Shown here piece after piece: positions 24,301-35,154 of a stretch of DNA of 64,000 bases (the first letter of the stretch is position 1; every line of letters begins with the position of its first letter). The translations under genes and the position numbers were made by a program. The stretch spans positions 62,001 to 126,000 of the forward strand of contig JACGCM010001692.1 in the NCBI GenBank assembly GCA_014058105.1, written 5' to 3'. This DNA is from Kingdonia uniflora (Eukaryota; Streptophyta; Magnoliopsida; Ranunculales; Circaeasteraceae). Under the pieces are notes generated by a model, which ran no database searches, was not told the origin of the DNA, and saw only the letters and a program-made list of their open reading frames with translations.

Positions 24301-24530
24301 GTCGGTCGTCCTCGCATGCAAAGGAAGAAAAGGGAAAAAAAATACCTGGTCTTCTTACCAAACTAAGATTTTGCAGTAGGTGTCGAAAAAATAGACACAA
24401 TCGTCATTCTTGTAAGTTTTTTCCAATCCCATCCGATGATAATATACGTTCGACAATGGCACCATCTTTTACGATGAGCACTGAGCCACCTGTTATCCCT
24501 GATGAAGATATCACAATCAGTTTGCATTGA
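21376..24530 (+). pseudogene. MULE transposase (mudrA-like), multi-exon, decayed
   Basis: DDE transposase of the Mutator superfamily. The N-terminal exon opens MNEVQLYTIVQFGGDIVRP and has an in-frame TAA, then a short internal duplication (LLEETS segment twice). A Ser-Asn-Glu-Pro-rich repeat ends in a stop at 22,195. A MuDR-type DNA-binding region (KEFNIGDLY, about 22,365) follows. Clear introns: donor at 22,787 with acceptor before 22,952, and donor at 23,593 with acceptor before 23,800. The catalytic core keeps VVIDKTFLKGRYRG (first Asp) and VISDRNSGT (second Asp). The SWIM finger is damaged (CSRRWWQMMGIPYEHG, two zinc ligands replaced) after a frame change near 24,025. A CCHC knuckle CSRCRKNRHNRHSC ends the protein (about 24,373-24,415). 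Confidence 0.85.
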
Positions 24531-25120
24531 TGATTTTGGGTACTCTATGTATTATTTATTTGTATGATCTTTATCTTCAGTGCTTAAAAATTCATCATTT
24601 GTCTAAATGTAACTGTCATTTGTTAAAAAAATAATTCTCATTTGTCTGTTTCAATTGTATAATTATTTAGCACCGAACTGTCATTTGTGCATAGAGAATA
24701 TATCATTAGTTTGTTTGTATGACCTCATTGTTTGCTTATGAAGTGTCATTTATGGATGAATACTTTCTCATTTGTTAGTTTCCATGATATTATTGTTTTA
24801 TTCAGAACTGTCATTTGTTCTCAAAGAATTTCCCATTTTTTGGTTTCTATTATATCATTGTGCGCCAAGAATTTTTCATTATCTGTTAAATTTTTTATCT
24901 CCAGTTTTGTTAAGTTCATCATTAAACTTGACCCCCCTATATCATCATTATTTTCTTACAGAACTATGATTGTTTTGTTTGCCACATACCAAACGGAAGC
25001 CACTACTTAACAGCAAAATGGAAACCAAATAGCACCAACAAAACATCTTTTCATTCATAAAAAGGCAAAGTACTAGTTACCACCAAAAATGAACAAATGA
25101 AATACCAAAAAAACAAATGT
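24531..25120. other. spacer rich in TCATTTGT motif
   Basis: No gene. At least eight TCATTTGT-like words occur on the plus strand between 24,590 and 24,850; the reverse form ACAAATGA appears only near 25,090, downstream of the minus-strand coiled-coil gene. Confidence 0.6.
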
Positions 25121-25557
25121 TCACGACTCTTCTTGATCACGTTCCGCGCATTCCAGATCGCGCTCCAAGCCTGGATCTTCTACTCGAGATAACTAATCTT
25201 AGAAGCCGACTCTTCGCATAGTTTCTTGTGCTCATCCCGGTCCAACTTTACGGCGCAGAGCTGATTTTCCAAGAAGCGCATATAGAACTTGAACTCTTCA
25301 AAACGCTGATCTCTTTTTGCTATAGCTTGATGCAGTTCATCTTGGATATAATTTAACGCTCCTAATTTCTCTCTGAAGTCTTTGTAATGTTCTTTCAATA
25401 TTTATGCCTTCTCACCGGAGACATCCTTCTCCATTAGACGTAGTCTATTCAATTTGTAAAGACGTTGGTTACGTTGATCTTCCTACATCCCTACCAACTC
25501 AAACCAATCGTATGGAGTGTTTGAAGAGATATGGCTAATTCGAGTGGAGTGCAGCAT
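25121..25557 (-). pseudogene. coiled-coil protein gene, copy A, broken
   Basis: Unrecognised family carried by the MULE. From the ATG at 25,557 (MLHSTRISHISSNTPYDWFE) it aligns residue by residue with copy B at 26,102-26,536. The central part is charged and heptad-like (KEHYKDFREKLGAL, then FMRFLENQLCAVKLDRDEHKKL), suggesting a coiled coil. In-frame stops occur near 25,490, at about 25,400 and at 25,180-25,182, where copy B has Gln. The closing ERDQEES is still readable in another frame. Confidence 0.7.
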
Positions 25558-26101
25558 TTTTCTTCAGAAGTTAAAAAGAGTTTAGGGTTTAGGGTTTGAA
25601 TAGTTGAAGAGTAGAGAATAGTTTATTTGAACTTAAAACCTTTATAAGAGGAGTTTAATGCATTGGGAAGAGTAGAAAATATGGTAAAAAATATTATTAC
25701 ATGGTTCGGCGTCGTCGTTTCTTGTTCTTTGCGTAAGTAATATGAGTATTTAAACTGAGTTGTCTAATTAATTATCATTACTTGTCACATCGATTTGTCA
25801 TATGTTGAAGATAAGTTCGCATTTGTTGTTAAGCTATATATCATTATATCTTTCCTGACCTGTCATTTTTTAACCATAATTTATCATTTGTCTGTTCAAA
25901 TATTATCACCAGTTTTGTTAAGTTCAACATTTATCTACCATTGTTGATGGAGTCTTTATCATTGGTTTGGTTCCCTTATATCATTTAGATCTGATGAATT
26001 TTCCCTAGCAAAAAAATGAAATAAAACAAAAGAAATGTTCATACAAGGGAAACATCCGAACAATAATAACAACAACAAAAAACTAAAAACAACCCAAATG
26101 T

Positions 26102-26536
26102 TCACAACTCCTCACTTGAAGAATTCTGATCACGTTCCATAGCCACGATCTTCTGCTCGAGACAACTAATTTTATAGGCCGACTCCTCCAATAATTTCTT
26201 GTGTTTATCTCGGTCCAACTTTAAAGCGCAGATCTGATCTTCCAAGAAGCGGATATGGAACTTGAACCCTTCAGAACGCCTTCTTTTCTTTTTTATAATT
26301 TTATCCAGTTCTTCATCCATTTTATCGAGTTCTCCTAATTTCTCCTTAAACTCTTCGTAATGCTCTTTCAGCAGTTGCGCCTTCTCACCGGTGATATCCT
26401 TTTCTACTAGGCAAATTCTATTCAACGTGAATAGACGTTCGTCAGCCTGATCTTCCTCAATCCCTACCGCCTTAAACTAATCTTGAGGGGTACTGGAAGA
26501 GGCACGGCTAAATCGAGTGGAGTGAGAGTGCGACAT
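26102..26536 (-). pseudogene. coiled-coil protein gene, copy B, one early stop
   Basis: Paralogue of copy A about 1 kb away in the same orientation, from tandem duplication. The ATG at 26,536 opens MSHSHSTRFSRASSSTPQD, followed by a TAG where copy A has Trp. The ORF then runs uninterrupted as a Lys/Glu-rich coiled coil (EEFKEKLGELDKMDEELDKI, RFLEDQICALKLDRDKHKKL) to SSSEEL-stop. If translation reinitiated at the internal Met at 26,425 a 107-residue coiled coil would result. No known domain. Confidence 0.7.
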
Positions 26537-26925
26537 TTCTTGAGAAGTTTTATAGAGTTGAGGATTAGAGCTTTAGTTTATGGTTTTTTATTTTGTTTTT
26601 TATACTTGGGAGAATTAAGACTTTGAATTACGCGTGACAGGGTTTAGGGCTTAGTGTTTAGAGTGGCGGGAACCACGTGGATGTTTTGGTTAGATAACTT
26701 GTTGAAAACGTAATCAAAGTTGACTTTAAGAATGACTTGTCACATCTTTGGTAAAGGCAAGAATCTGTCGGCTTTAAAGACAGAGATATGGCATTTGTTG
26801 TGACCAAGGGAATCATCGTGATGTGCTAATTTTCATTTCTTTATAAATAACTTGTCATAACCTTATACTACATAGCCTATACACTTGCTTCCAGTTCTCA
26901 AGCATTACATACTTCCCTACCAACG

Positions 26926-27363
26926 ATGCATTCCCTTATTTGTTGGTACGGTGAAAATTCTGATCTTCGTCCCTTACACACAAGCCTCAACCCTAACCGC
27001 TGGTTCTGTCAATGTGCTTGCAAAATTGGTAGGTGTGGTTTATGGGCGCAGGCAGATGAGGTGAAAAAGTACGATTGTGGTCTTATTTGCAGAGTCTCTA
27101 AACCTCTCGGTAGGATATTCTACCATTGCCCACAATACCATTGTCAGTTCAAAACTTGGTTTCTAGAATCCTCTACGCCCGATGATTCTAAAAGGCCGCA
27201 GTCATCAACGGCGGAAGACGTCACAAATTCTGGCCAAGGGAGCAATCAGAACCTCGACACTATTACATTTGAAACTTACACTCAACTAAGGATCTCGGAG
27301 GTCAGAACGGAGATGTTGCAAGATTTTTTGTCCAAGTTAAAATCTCTAGATCTTAACAAGTAG
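26926..27363 (+). CDS. intact GRF-type zinc-finger ORF within the MULE
   Basis: 145 codons from an ATG in a reasonable context to TAG. Residues about 51-77 read CGLICRVSKPLGRIFYHCPQ then C-x-F-x2-W, the GRF zinc-finger pattern (CxxxC, GRxFYxC, CxFxxW). These fingers bind nucleic acid in topoisomerase III, NEIL3 and related repair proteins. The C-terminal 40 residues are polar and probably coiled. It is one of the few undamaged ORFs in the element. It is preceded by a TATAAATA at about 26,842-26,849. It could be an independent cargo gene or a last-preserved exon. Confidence 0.7.
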   Translation: MHSLICWYGENSDLRPLHTSLNPNRWFCQCACKIGRCGLWAQADEVKKYDCGLICRVSKPLGRIFYHCPQYHCQFKTWFLESSTPDDSKRPQSSTAEDVTNSGQGSNQNLDTITFETYTQLRISEVRTEMLQDFLSKLKSLDLNK

Positions 27364-27758
27364 AGAAATATCTAGGAGTGAAGTGTAATATGCCTTATCT
27401 TTAGTGACGTTAATTTATGGCATTAGAATGTTAAATTCTTAAGGATCAAATGCAATATCATAAATAATAAATGACAGCATTTTAATAATACCATGCAATT
27501 TATGGATTATAAATGACAAAGATCATAAAATAAATGACAAATGGCTTATTGTTGGATGACATATATTTCATTAAATAACAAATACTTTTCTAATGTTCTT
27601 TCATCATTTCTAATGGGTTTTGTCAACATTAAATACTACTGTGTTGAACTAAATCTGACATTGGGATTTGACTCAGCATTAAATACTGATGTGGTTTATT
27701 CGGAAAGTACTTCTTTATTCCTTCTTTAATCTTATTCGGTAAGTACACTGTGAAGAAG
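27364..27758. other. spacer between small MULE ORFs
   Basis: AT-rich with AAATGACA and related motifs; no coding region supported. Confidence 0.5.
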
Positions 27759-27992
27759 ATGGTGACCACTAGACGCCAAGCGTACGAGGCTAGGTTTCTT
27801 GCCAAGATGCAAGAGCTGCGGCTTCGATACTTTAGGACCCAGTCCCTTGAACTTCCTACTCCCTTTCCAGTGCGTCCTACATTCTATGGGATGATGTATG
27901 AACAGGTGGAAGAGGCGGATGATGATTATTATCAAATACAACACTTTCATTATATGGTAACGTTGGAGCAGGGGAGGAGAATTGTTCTGTAA
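27759..27992 (+). CDS. small unrecognised ORF in the MULE
   Basis: 77 codons from the first true ATG (MVTTRRQAYEARFLAKMQEL) to TAA. The N-terminus is Arg-rich and helical, the middle proline-containing (LPTPFPVRPTF), the end acidic then aromatic. No family recognised. It may be an exon of a larger cargo gene. Confidence 0.35.
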   Translation: MVTTRRQAYEARFLAKMQELRLRYFRTQSLELPTPFPVRPTFYGMMYEQVEEADDDYYQIQHFHYMVTLEQGRRIVL

Positions 27993-28778
27993 CTTTTGGC
28001 AGAGGATGCTGTTACAGCGGTGGATGGAGCAACTGCGTCCGATGATGTCTAGTTGGTACCCTAAGTAGAATCAGAGAAAGATATGGTGGGGTGGTGGGGA
28101 TTACGGAGGAGGATACGGTAGTGGTGGTAGAGGAGACTGACCACCGCCACCACCTCCGAGTGCATAAACTAATGTAAATTGATGTAATGTAAATTGAAAG
28201 TTGTACAATATTTGAGCTAATGAAAGTTTTTTACTTATTTTGTACCCAATGAGTTCTTAGAAGGTACCCTAAGTTAAACACAATTAATATCATTAATTTA
28301 TATAATCTTTCTCATTTATTAGTCATTCCTTGTCATTCGTATAATGCATAATTGTTAGAATGGCTAGTCTGTATAGTTGGATTATAATTAATATTTCATT
28401 TCTTATTTATGATTTGACATTTGTTATCATAGAATTGTCATTTGCTAAATATGATTTGGCATTTGTTATAAAAAATTTGTTGTCATTTGTTATAAGAGAT
28501 TTGATATCTATAATTTGTCATTTATTAATCATGATTTAACTTTTTTTATACATAATTTTTTATTTGTTATAAATGTTTTGGCTGTGTCTAGAGTGGTTAC
28601 TAAGGGAAGAGAGGGAGAGACGCATCGATTAACGTTTGTCAGATTAAGAACATAAAAACGTGTAACCCCAACTCTTAACACTCCAACCTCTCCATCTTCT
28701 TCCATCATTTTTCTCTCACTCTCTCAAGTCTCAAGACTCTCAACAATATCGGATTTCCTTCCATTAACTCCCCCAATA
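27993..28778. other. spacer with glycine-coding-like GGTGG run and TCATTTGT motifs
   Basis: Around 28,080-28,160 GGTGGTGG- and CCACCACC-type runs face each other, a potential local hairpin. The rest is AT-rich with TCATTTG words on the plus strand. The last 130 bp before 28,779 are CT-rich, like a plant 5' UTR. Confidence 0.45.
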
Positions 28779-28979
28779 ATGGACTATAATGATAGTGATG
28801 AGGGGGAGCAACCGGTTGACTACACCACAGACAAATATCCTAAAGAGGACTTCGACATCGAGGAAGACCGGGAGTTGTTGGAGGGTGTTAGTGGTGATGA
28901 TGATGATGATGATGATGATGATGGTGATGAAGATGATGAACCTCCTCCTCCTCCTCCGAAGAAGAGGAGATTCTATTAG
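28779..28979 (+). CDS. small acidic poly-Asp ORF with basic tail
   Basis: 66 codons from an ATG preceded by a CT-rich leader. The protein is Asp/Glu-rich, with an uninterrupted nine-residue Asp run encoded by a GAT microsatellite (about 28,896-28,922), then a proline run and the basic tail KKRRFY, a plausible nuclear-localisation cluster. No known domain. Acidic histone-chaperone-like or low-complexity cargo are both possible. Confidence 0.4.
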   Translation: MDYNDSDEGEQPVDYTTDKYPKEDFDIEEDRELLEGVSGDDDDDDDDDGDEDDEPPPPPPKKRRFY

Positions 28980-29189
28980 GTTTTTTTAGTGGCTCGCTTT
29001 TTGGAGGGAATTTTTTTGGGAAGAATCCTAAAAACAGACATTTTTGGGGGCTCATTTAGGGGTTTTTATGATGATGAATGTTAATGAATGTTGATGAATG
29101 ATAATGTTGATCAGTGTAATTTGCTTAGTTTTGAATCTTTTGATTTATATTTTGTTTTGATATATTTTTTAGTTGACAATGATTTGTAT

Positions 29190-29575
29190 GATAGTAGACA
29201 GCATTTGCCATGATGTGTTATTTGTTATTTATGATATATCATTCGTTATATATGATTTGACATTTGTAATCAGAGATTTATCATTTGTTATCCATAATAT
29301 ATTATTCGTTATATATGATTTAGGATTTGTAATAAGAGATTTGTCATTTGTTATCCATGATATATCATTCGTTATATATGATTAGGCATTTGTAATCAGA
29401 GATTTATCATTTGTTATCCATGATATATCATTTGTTATATATGATTAGGCATTTATTATAAGTGATTTGTCATTTGTTATAGATGATAAATTATTCATTA
29501 TATATTATTTGGCCTTTATTATCAGGTATTTGTCATTTGTTATCTTAAAAGCAATCATTCGTTATATATTATTTT
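29190..29575 (+). repeat. 63-bp minisatellite array, forward
   Basis: The anchor ATTCGTTATATATGA, or close variants, starts at 29,241, 29,304, 29,367, 29,430, 29,493 and about 29,557: a strict 63-bp period, six units. Each unit contains TTTGTCATTTGTTAT. Because 63 is 21 codons, the array is open in one frame by chance. Confidence 0.93.
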
Positions 29576-29599
29576 TTTGATAACTAATAATGGCTAACC

Positions 29600-30010
29600 A
29601 ATGACAAATAATGGCTAACAAATGACAAATTTTTGATAACTAATTTTTTTAACTTCAAATGAAGTCTACTATTATACAAACACGATAAAAATGTTTAAAG
29701 AACCAAATCGACCATAGATTGTTAACAAATATCAAATAATGGCTGACAAATGACAAATAGTGGCTAACAAATGACAAATTTTTTATAACTAATTTTTTTA
29801 ACTTCAAATGAAGTATACTATTATACAAACACGATACAAATATTCAATAAACCAAATCAACCATAAATTGTTAACAAATGACAAATAATGGCTAACCAAT
29901 GACAAATAATGGCTAACAAATGACAACTTTTTGATAACTAATTTTCTTAGCTTCAAATGAAGTCTACTATCATGCAAACACGATACAAATGTTCAAAGAA
30001 CCAAATCGAT
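29600..30010. repeat. 149-bp tandem array between the mirrored 63-bp arrays
   Basis: Anchor AACTTCAAATGAAGT (itself a partial palindrome) starts at 29,651, 29,800 and 29,949, a 149-bp period with about 2.7 units. Units also share TACAAACACGAT and AACCAAATC. Confidence 0.9.
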
Positions 30011-30019
30011 CATATATTG

Positions 30020-30370
30020 TTAACAAATGACAAATCAAATATAACGAATGATATATCATTGATAACAAATAACAAATCTGACATTACAAATGCCAAATCA
30101 AATATAATGAATGATATTTCATAGATAACAAATTACAAATCTCTCATAACAAATGCCTAATCATATATAACGAATGATATATCATAGATGACAAATGACA
30201 AATTTGGCATTACAAATGCCAAATCAAATATAACGAATGATATTTCATAGATAACAAATGACAAATCTCTCATAACAAATGCCTAATCATATATAAGGAA
30301 TGATATATTATAGATAATAAATGATAAATCTCTTATTATAAATGTCAAATCATACATAAGAAATGAAAAA
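30020..30370 (-). repeat. 63-bp minisatellite array, inverted copy
   Basis: The reverse complement of the 29.2-29.6 kb array. The anchor AACGAATGAT or variants start at 30,043, 30,106, 30,169, 30,232 and 30,295, again exactly 63 bp apart. The two arrays form a long imperfect inverted repeat around the 149-bp array. Confidence 0.93.
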
Positions 30371-30557
30371 TCAATAATAATCCAACTTTACAGACTATCT
30401 ACTCTAACAATTATGTAACATACGAATGACAAAGAAGATATAGCAAATAATTTTTTTTATATAAATGAATGATATTACCTGTTATAACTTCGGATAGATA
30501 ACTTTACAAAATTACAAAAATTATACATACAGCAAAATAGATCTTAAAGTTTCAAAA
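30371..30557. other. 3' flank of the ULP1-like gene
   Basis: AT-rich, no gene. Confidence 0.4.
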
Positions 30558-31866
30558 TCAAATCTCCTCCGGCTGATCTCCCAGCCTCAATATATCATAA
30601 GCAACTGTGTAACGACATTCATTACCGTCTATCAGATCTTGAAATTTTACTCCCCTTAGGTGATTGTCCATAAAGACAAGCATATAGACCCTGCAGTCAT
30701 TACCATTTGGCTGTATTGAACATTTCCTAAAATGAGTTGTCCATTTGGAGTTTAGACCGTAATTTTTTACCTCTGAACTAGTAGGTGGCTTACTACGATG
30801 AGAAAAATCTCTCCATATCAACATTTTCAGGAGGATCGTTGATATCTGATCTTTAATAAGCTGGTGTCCAGGAGATATCTTCTTCCGTGCATTTGCAATA
30901 TTTGAATCTACCATTGAATCGTAGATGTATATTTTTTTTGCCTTACAAAACACAGGACAAAGGAACCAATTACTGTCATTGATATTCCAAGGAATGAGTA
31001 TTAATTTTGAATTGACCACTTTTAAATCTCCTCGATGGATACAATTAGAAAATGTACAATCCCATTGCATAGATGTAATTTATTCTCAAATTGATTTCTT
31101 CTTCAGTTCTACACCTTCTGGAGAGGACATATTACGAGTCCAGATATTGAAAGCCCTGCCAATATATTGACAGGCAAAGATATCCGCCAGTACAATCCTT
31201 TCATTTTCAGGGCGGGCACGATGTTGTATGTCAAAAATATTGTATTAGGGCTTTAATGTACACATCAATGACTTGAACAGGAAAAGAAAATGGCAAATTA
31301 GATAACAAAAATGATAACGTTCAATATTTCAAATGACAATAAAGGCAAAACTAATGATAAAGTGTAATCGAATAACGGACGGACAATTTGAAAACAAATG
31401 GTAGAGACTCTTGTACAAATGACAGAGGAAATGAAATAAATGATATAAATATCTTATTGTCCAACCATTGATTTGGTTATAAGGTGTAGAGAGCGTTAAT
31501 GCAAACAGTTTCTTCACCTATCATCATATAGGTACTCCTGTTACCCATCTTAGCTTCAAGAGATAATTCACCTTTCCTCAATGACCAGACTTGGTCCACC
31601 TGGTTTTTCTCATCCTGGGAGATGGGTCTTTGAATAAAAGTTTCCAATAACACTCCTAGAAGAAGCTCGTCAAGGTGAGTATGCAATCGGCTTATTTGGC
31701 AAGCCATTTTAATGACTCTTTTATTAATTTCTTCCTTATTTAGTGCATGCCTCTTCTTTAAGGTGACATCCACTTCTGACTCCATTAAAAGAAGCTGGAA
31801 CAGAGTTGTCGAAATAAGAAAATAAAATATAAATGTGCTTATTACATGAGAATGAGTAATAAACAA
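30558..31866 (-). pseudogene. ULP1-like C48 peptidase exons, catalytically altered
   Basis: C-terminal part of a MULE-borne gene related to SUMO-specific cysteine proteases. The exon at about 31,490-31,790 (starting MESEVDVTLKKRHALNKEE) is followed by a TCATTTGT-rich intron and the peptidase exon from about 31,235 to 30,558. Visible: LADIFACQYIGRAF; LILIPWNINDSNWFL, where the family has His-Trp and here Asn replaces the catalytic His; IYIYDSM with the Asp; QPNGNDCRVYML with the Gln and nucleophile Cys but Arg in place of the usual Gly. Two stops lie near 31,080-31,100. Peptidase activity is therefore unlikely. Confidence 0.8.
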
Positions 31867-33059
31867 GTTGTTTGGTTTAAAAGTACTTCATACATTGGTC
31901 TGGTCAACAACAATTTGTTTTTTAACTTTCTCAGGGTCTGGTTTATTATGTGAATTTCCATCATCATCATCCTTGCCTTCAAATACCTCCACTTTATTCT
32001 ATTCCACTTCCTCTTTACTCTCTTTAGTCTATAAATAAACAGACTACAAATGATAAGAGTCATATAAGATATGGGAAAATAAACAAAAGAAAATGAGAAG
32101 TTACTAGCAAACAAATGATAACTTACCTGACTAGCTTCATCTTCAGTTTTTTCAACCTCTAGAGTCTGTTCCTCAACAGATACAGCAGTTGTTTGGTTAG
32201 CACTAGCCGGTAAATAAACATACTACAAATGATTAGAGTGATACACAATATGGTAAAACAAAAGAAGAAAATGAGATGTCAACATCAAACAAATGATAAG
32301 TTACCTGATAAGCTTCACCAACAACTTCCTCATGGTTAAAGAATACTATATCAGTTTTTGCTATCTCTGCAACCACCATAGTCTGTACAACAAAGGTTAA
32401 AGATGAAACAAATTAAAAAAAATTGTATAGATAGGTGATGTTAATATTATTATGGATAGCTTAATACAAACAAATATTAGTTGTAGTAAAGTAATTTGAG
32501 GTTACGAGTCCTCTTATTCAGCAAATACCTCATTGTCAGGTTGTACATATTTTTGTCCAGTATAGTACACCACTACAGTTGGTTGTTCTGAATCCTCTTC
32601 TTCAGTAACATCATCAACTTTCTCATCACCATCAACTTTCTCATCACCATTCTTCGATTCTTCCATCTGTAAAATAGGATATACATACTACGAATGGCAA
32701 AATTAAATAAACAAACAGCAGGGCAGTAACAAATATGGTAGATAGCTCAAAACAAATGTTAGATATATAAATAACTCTTGAACTTACTCTTCTTCAGATC
32801 TAACTTTCTCCTCGACATCTTTCTTAGCATCATTATCTTTTTCTTCACTCTTCTTCCACTTCACATACAATAAATAAAATAAACAAAGATATCAAAAGAA
32901 GTGAAAGTTCTGGAAAAGAGAATGACAAAGAGAACTTCACAAATGCCAAAATATTTTGAACAAATGGCAGATATCTGAGGAAATGGCAAATTGCATAATG
33001 TAAATGCCAATATGTAATACACAAATGTTAAATAAAATTATATAAATGATAAGAAGTAG
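31867..33059 (-). pseudogene. chain of short acidic exon-like segments of the ULP1-like gene
   Basis: Reading leftward, several short open Glu/Asp-rich segments (for example around 32,570-32,670 with repeated GDEKVD and VTEEED) alternate with AT-rich blocks full of ACAAATGA on the plus strand, that is TCATTTGT on the coding strand. They look like small exons between introns of one long gene. Exon borders are tentative. Confidence 0.45.
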
Positions 33060-33667
33060 CAAACGGATGATACCTCTAGAAGATCACCACCATATTCAGA
33101 CGATATCGCATTAAAATTTACTTCCCTCCCAACTTCAACATCATCATCTACCATTAAAGCATTTGCCACCTCTAATATCTCTTCAGGCGTAACTTGCTAA
33201 AACAAATTTTTGGCAGTTGATTGAATATTATGAAGTTCTGGGAATTGCATCCGTCTCTTCCTTGACACTCTATTAGTCAACCCCTTCTTAGGGATCTTGG
33301 GGATTAAGCCTTTCAATTGGATTAGTGGGACAAGATCAAATTGTTCATCAGTAAAAGCTTCTTTCTTCGGTCCTTCAACCTTTTTCTTCCTGTTAGGCAC
33401 ATCAGCTTCTTCTGCCTTCTTCTGCCATTCTCCCTTACCTTTTTTTGTTCTCGGCTCCGCCTTCTTCCTTTTCCCATCATCTTTCTCATTATCTATTTCT
33501 CGCTTGCGTTTCGCGGTTTTCTCAGGAGTAGAGAACTGGTACTGCCCAAGGAGTGGAGTATCTCTAAGTGGTAGAGTACTGTCTCCCACAGTAGACATTG
33601 AAATTCGTTCCAATATTTTACCATGAGTATGCAACATTTTACCATGGTCATCCAACTTCAGTAACAT
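33060..33667 (-). pseudogene. basic, NLS-rich exon of the ULP1-like gene
   Basis: The Lys/Arg-rich segment (KTAKRKREIDNEKDDGKRKK, then NRKKKVEGPKKEAF) is open from 33,667 to a stop at 33,197. A continuing frame (TPEEILEVANALMVDDDVEV) runs to a splice-like boundary near 33,072. Several clusters fit nuclear localisation. It sits between the DUF1985-like and peptidase parts, where plant ULP1-type transposon genes have a linker. Confidence 0.55.
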
Positions 33668-34019
33668 TTAACCATGCTCCTCCAACTGGGAGCATACCCT
33701 AACCACTACAACTTAGATCTCAGTGGCAGATGAACTGCTACCTATTGCAGGTGTAACGACTACAGGTACACCGATTGCAGGTGCTTCGATTTGATATCTC
33801 TAAAATATTCAAACAGATGACGATAACAAAGGGAAACTTAGAAATGGCAGGAAATACTCTAACAATGATAATAGGCATACAACAAATGTTAAAAATAGAC
33901 TTCATAATGATAGAAAAATCAAACAAATGTCAAGATGGGAATATAAAATGCCAAAACTAACATATAAAATGATAGGAAACCTAAATTAAATGATAAATAA
34001 GCTATAAAATGAATCAAGA

Positions 34020-35132
34020 TCATACAAAATGGTAGATTACCATGGCCTCTTGCACAAGATCTTGCTGCATGTCAGTTTCAGAGGGCTTCATAGCTATTAC
34101 CAGCAAATCGGGGTTAGCAAAAAACTTTTTAAACGTCATAATTTGGCGACGCTTAAAGGATGTCATCCTCCATCCCTGTAGCTTAGGGAACAAATGCATG
34201 GATTCCTCAATTCTTGGAAACTTCAGGCTGGGAATAGAAAGGAAAGTCCATATCATCAACACCCAGGTACATCCGTGGAGTGATAAAACTTTATCCAATT
34301 TTTTATCAGGGACCGATCGATATTTGGCAAACTCCACTATTTGCCTCCACAAGAAATTATAGACTTACTCACCCCAGGAGAATCTGTTGAACCGTTGTAG
34401 ATCATCTACGAGATCAACATACTTCACTCAAACGTTTCTCCCCTTGTTCGGGAGGAGAAATGATAGTATAATTTTTACAAATTTTATCAAAGAACATCTT
34501 CTATAAAATGAAATAACACAATGTAATGATAAGAACCTTAGAATATAATGAGCCAAAAATGGTAAATACAATACAAATATTGGAGGGGTGAGAAATACAA
34601 TGAAGGACGATGATAAATAATATAACACAAATAAAAAATTAGAGGCTTACCCTAATGTATTTCCAATTTTGCCTATTTTAAAGCATCATCAATTTCCTTC
34701 AACCCATATGTATTCTTCTTCTTGGGGAATCGCCTCCTTCTGAAATTTGTCATATGCTCAAGATCAACAAATAAGAACTCGTTTGCAATAGGCGAGACAC
34801 GTAGCCCCAAAATCAGGCAAACATGAATGGGCTTCATCTAAATTATCATCTCCCCAAATTGGAACTTCATATCACCGAGATGACGATTGAATATTTCTAC
34901 AACCAGCGTCGACATCATCGCTATTGGATCAATCAGTAGTAAGGGTATAAAGCAAGTGGCATGAAGAACACCTTTCTCCTCTTCAGGCAGAGCTGCAAAA
35001 CATTTTATGAAGTCCCAAACCAGTACACCGAGAGGTGTAATTTTTAGCATTGGAGGTGCCCTTCTTGGTTCTACCCTCCTGTATCTGGTTCTCCTCGTCA
35101 ACTTTTTCATTCACTTCTTTATCGGACTTCAT
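34020..35132 (-). pseudogene. DUF1985-like N-terminal exons of the ULP1-like gene
   Basis: Minus-strand coding begins around 35,110-35,132. It includes FIKCFAALPEEEKGVLHATC, GDMKFQFGEM, an in-frame TAG at 34,838-34,840, then HVCLILGLRVSPIANEF and a Lys/Arg-rich RRRRFPKKKNTYGLKEIDDA. An exon at 34,020-34,352 (VLMIWTFLSIPSL, FPKLQGWRM) follows after an intron. The H-x5-LGL pattern and the later W/FP motifs match the DUF1985 regions that precede ULP1-like peptidase domains in plant transposon genes. One stop is clear and another frame break near 34,370 is probable. Confidence 0.7.
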
Positions 35133-35154
35133 TGTAGAAGAAGAAGAAAATATA

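Noticed and set aside
29173..29385. 70-codon ORF with 21-residue repeats
   Set aside because: It is only the translation of the 63-bp minisatellite, which stays open because 63 is divisible by three.
29600..30370. CRISPR-like array
   Set aside because: Units are contiguous tandem repeats without unique spacers, in plant DNA.
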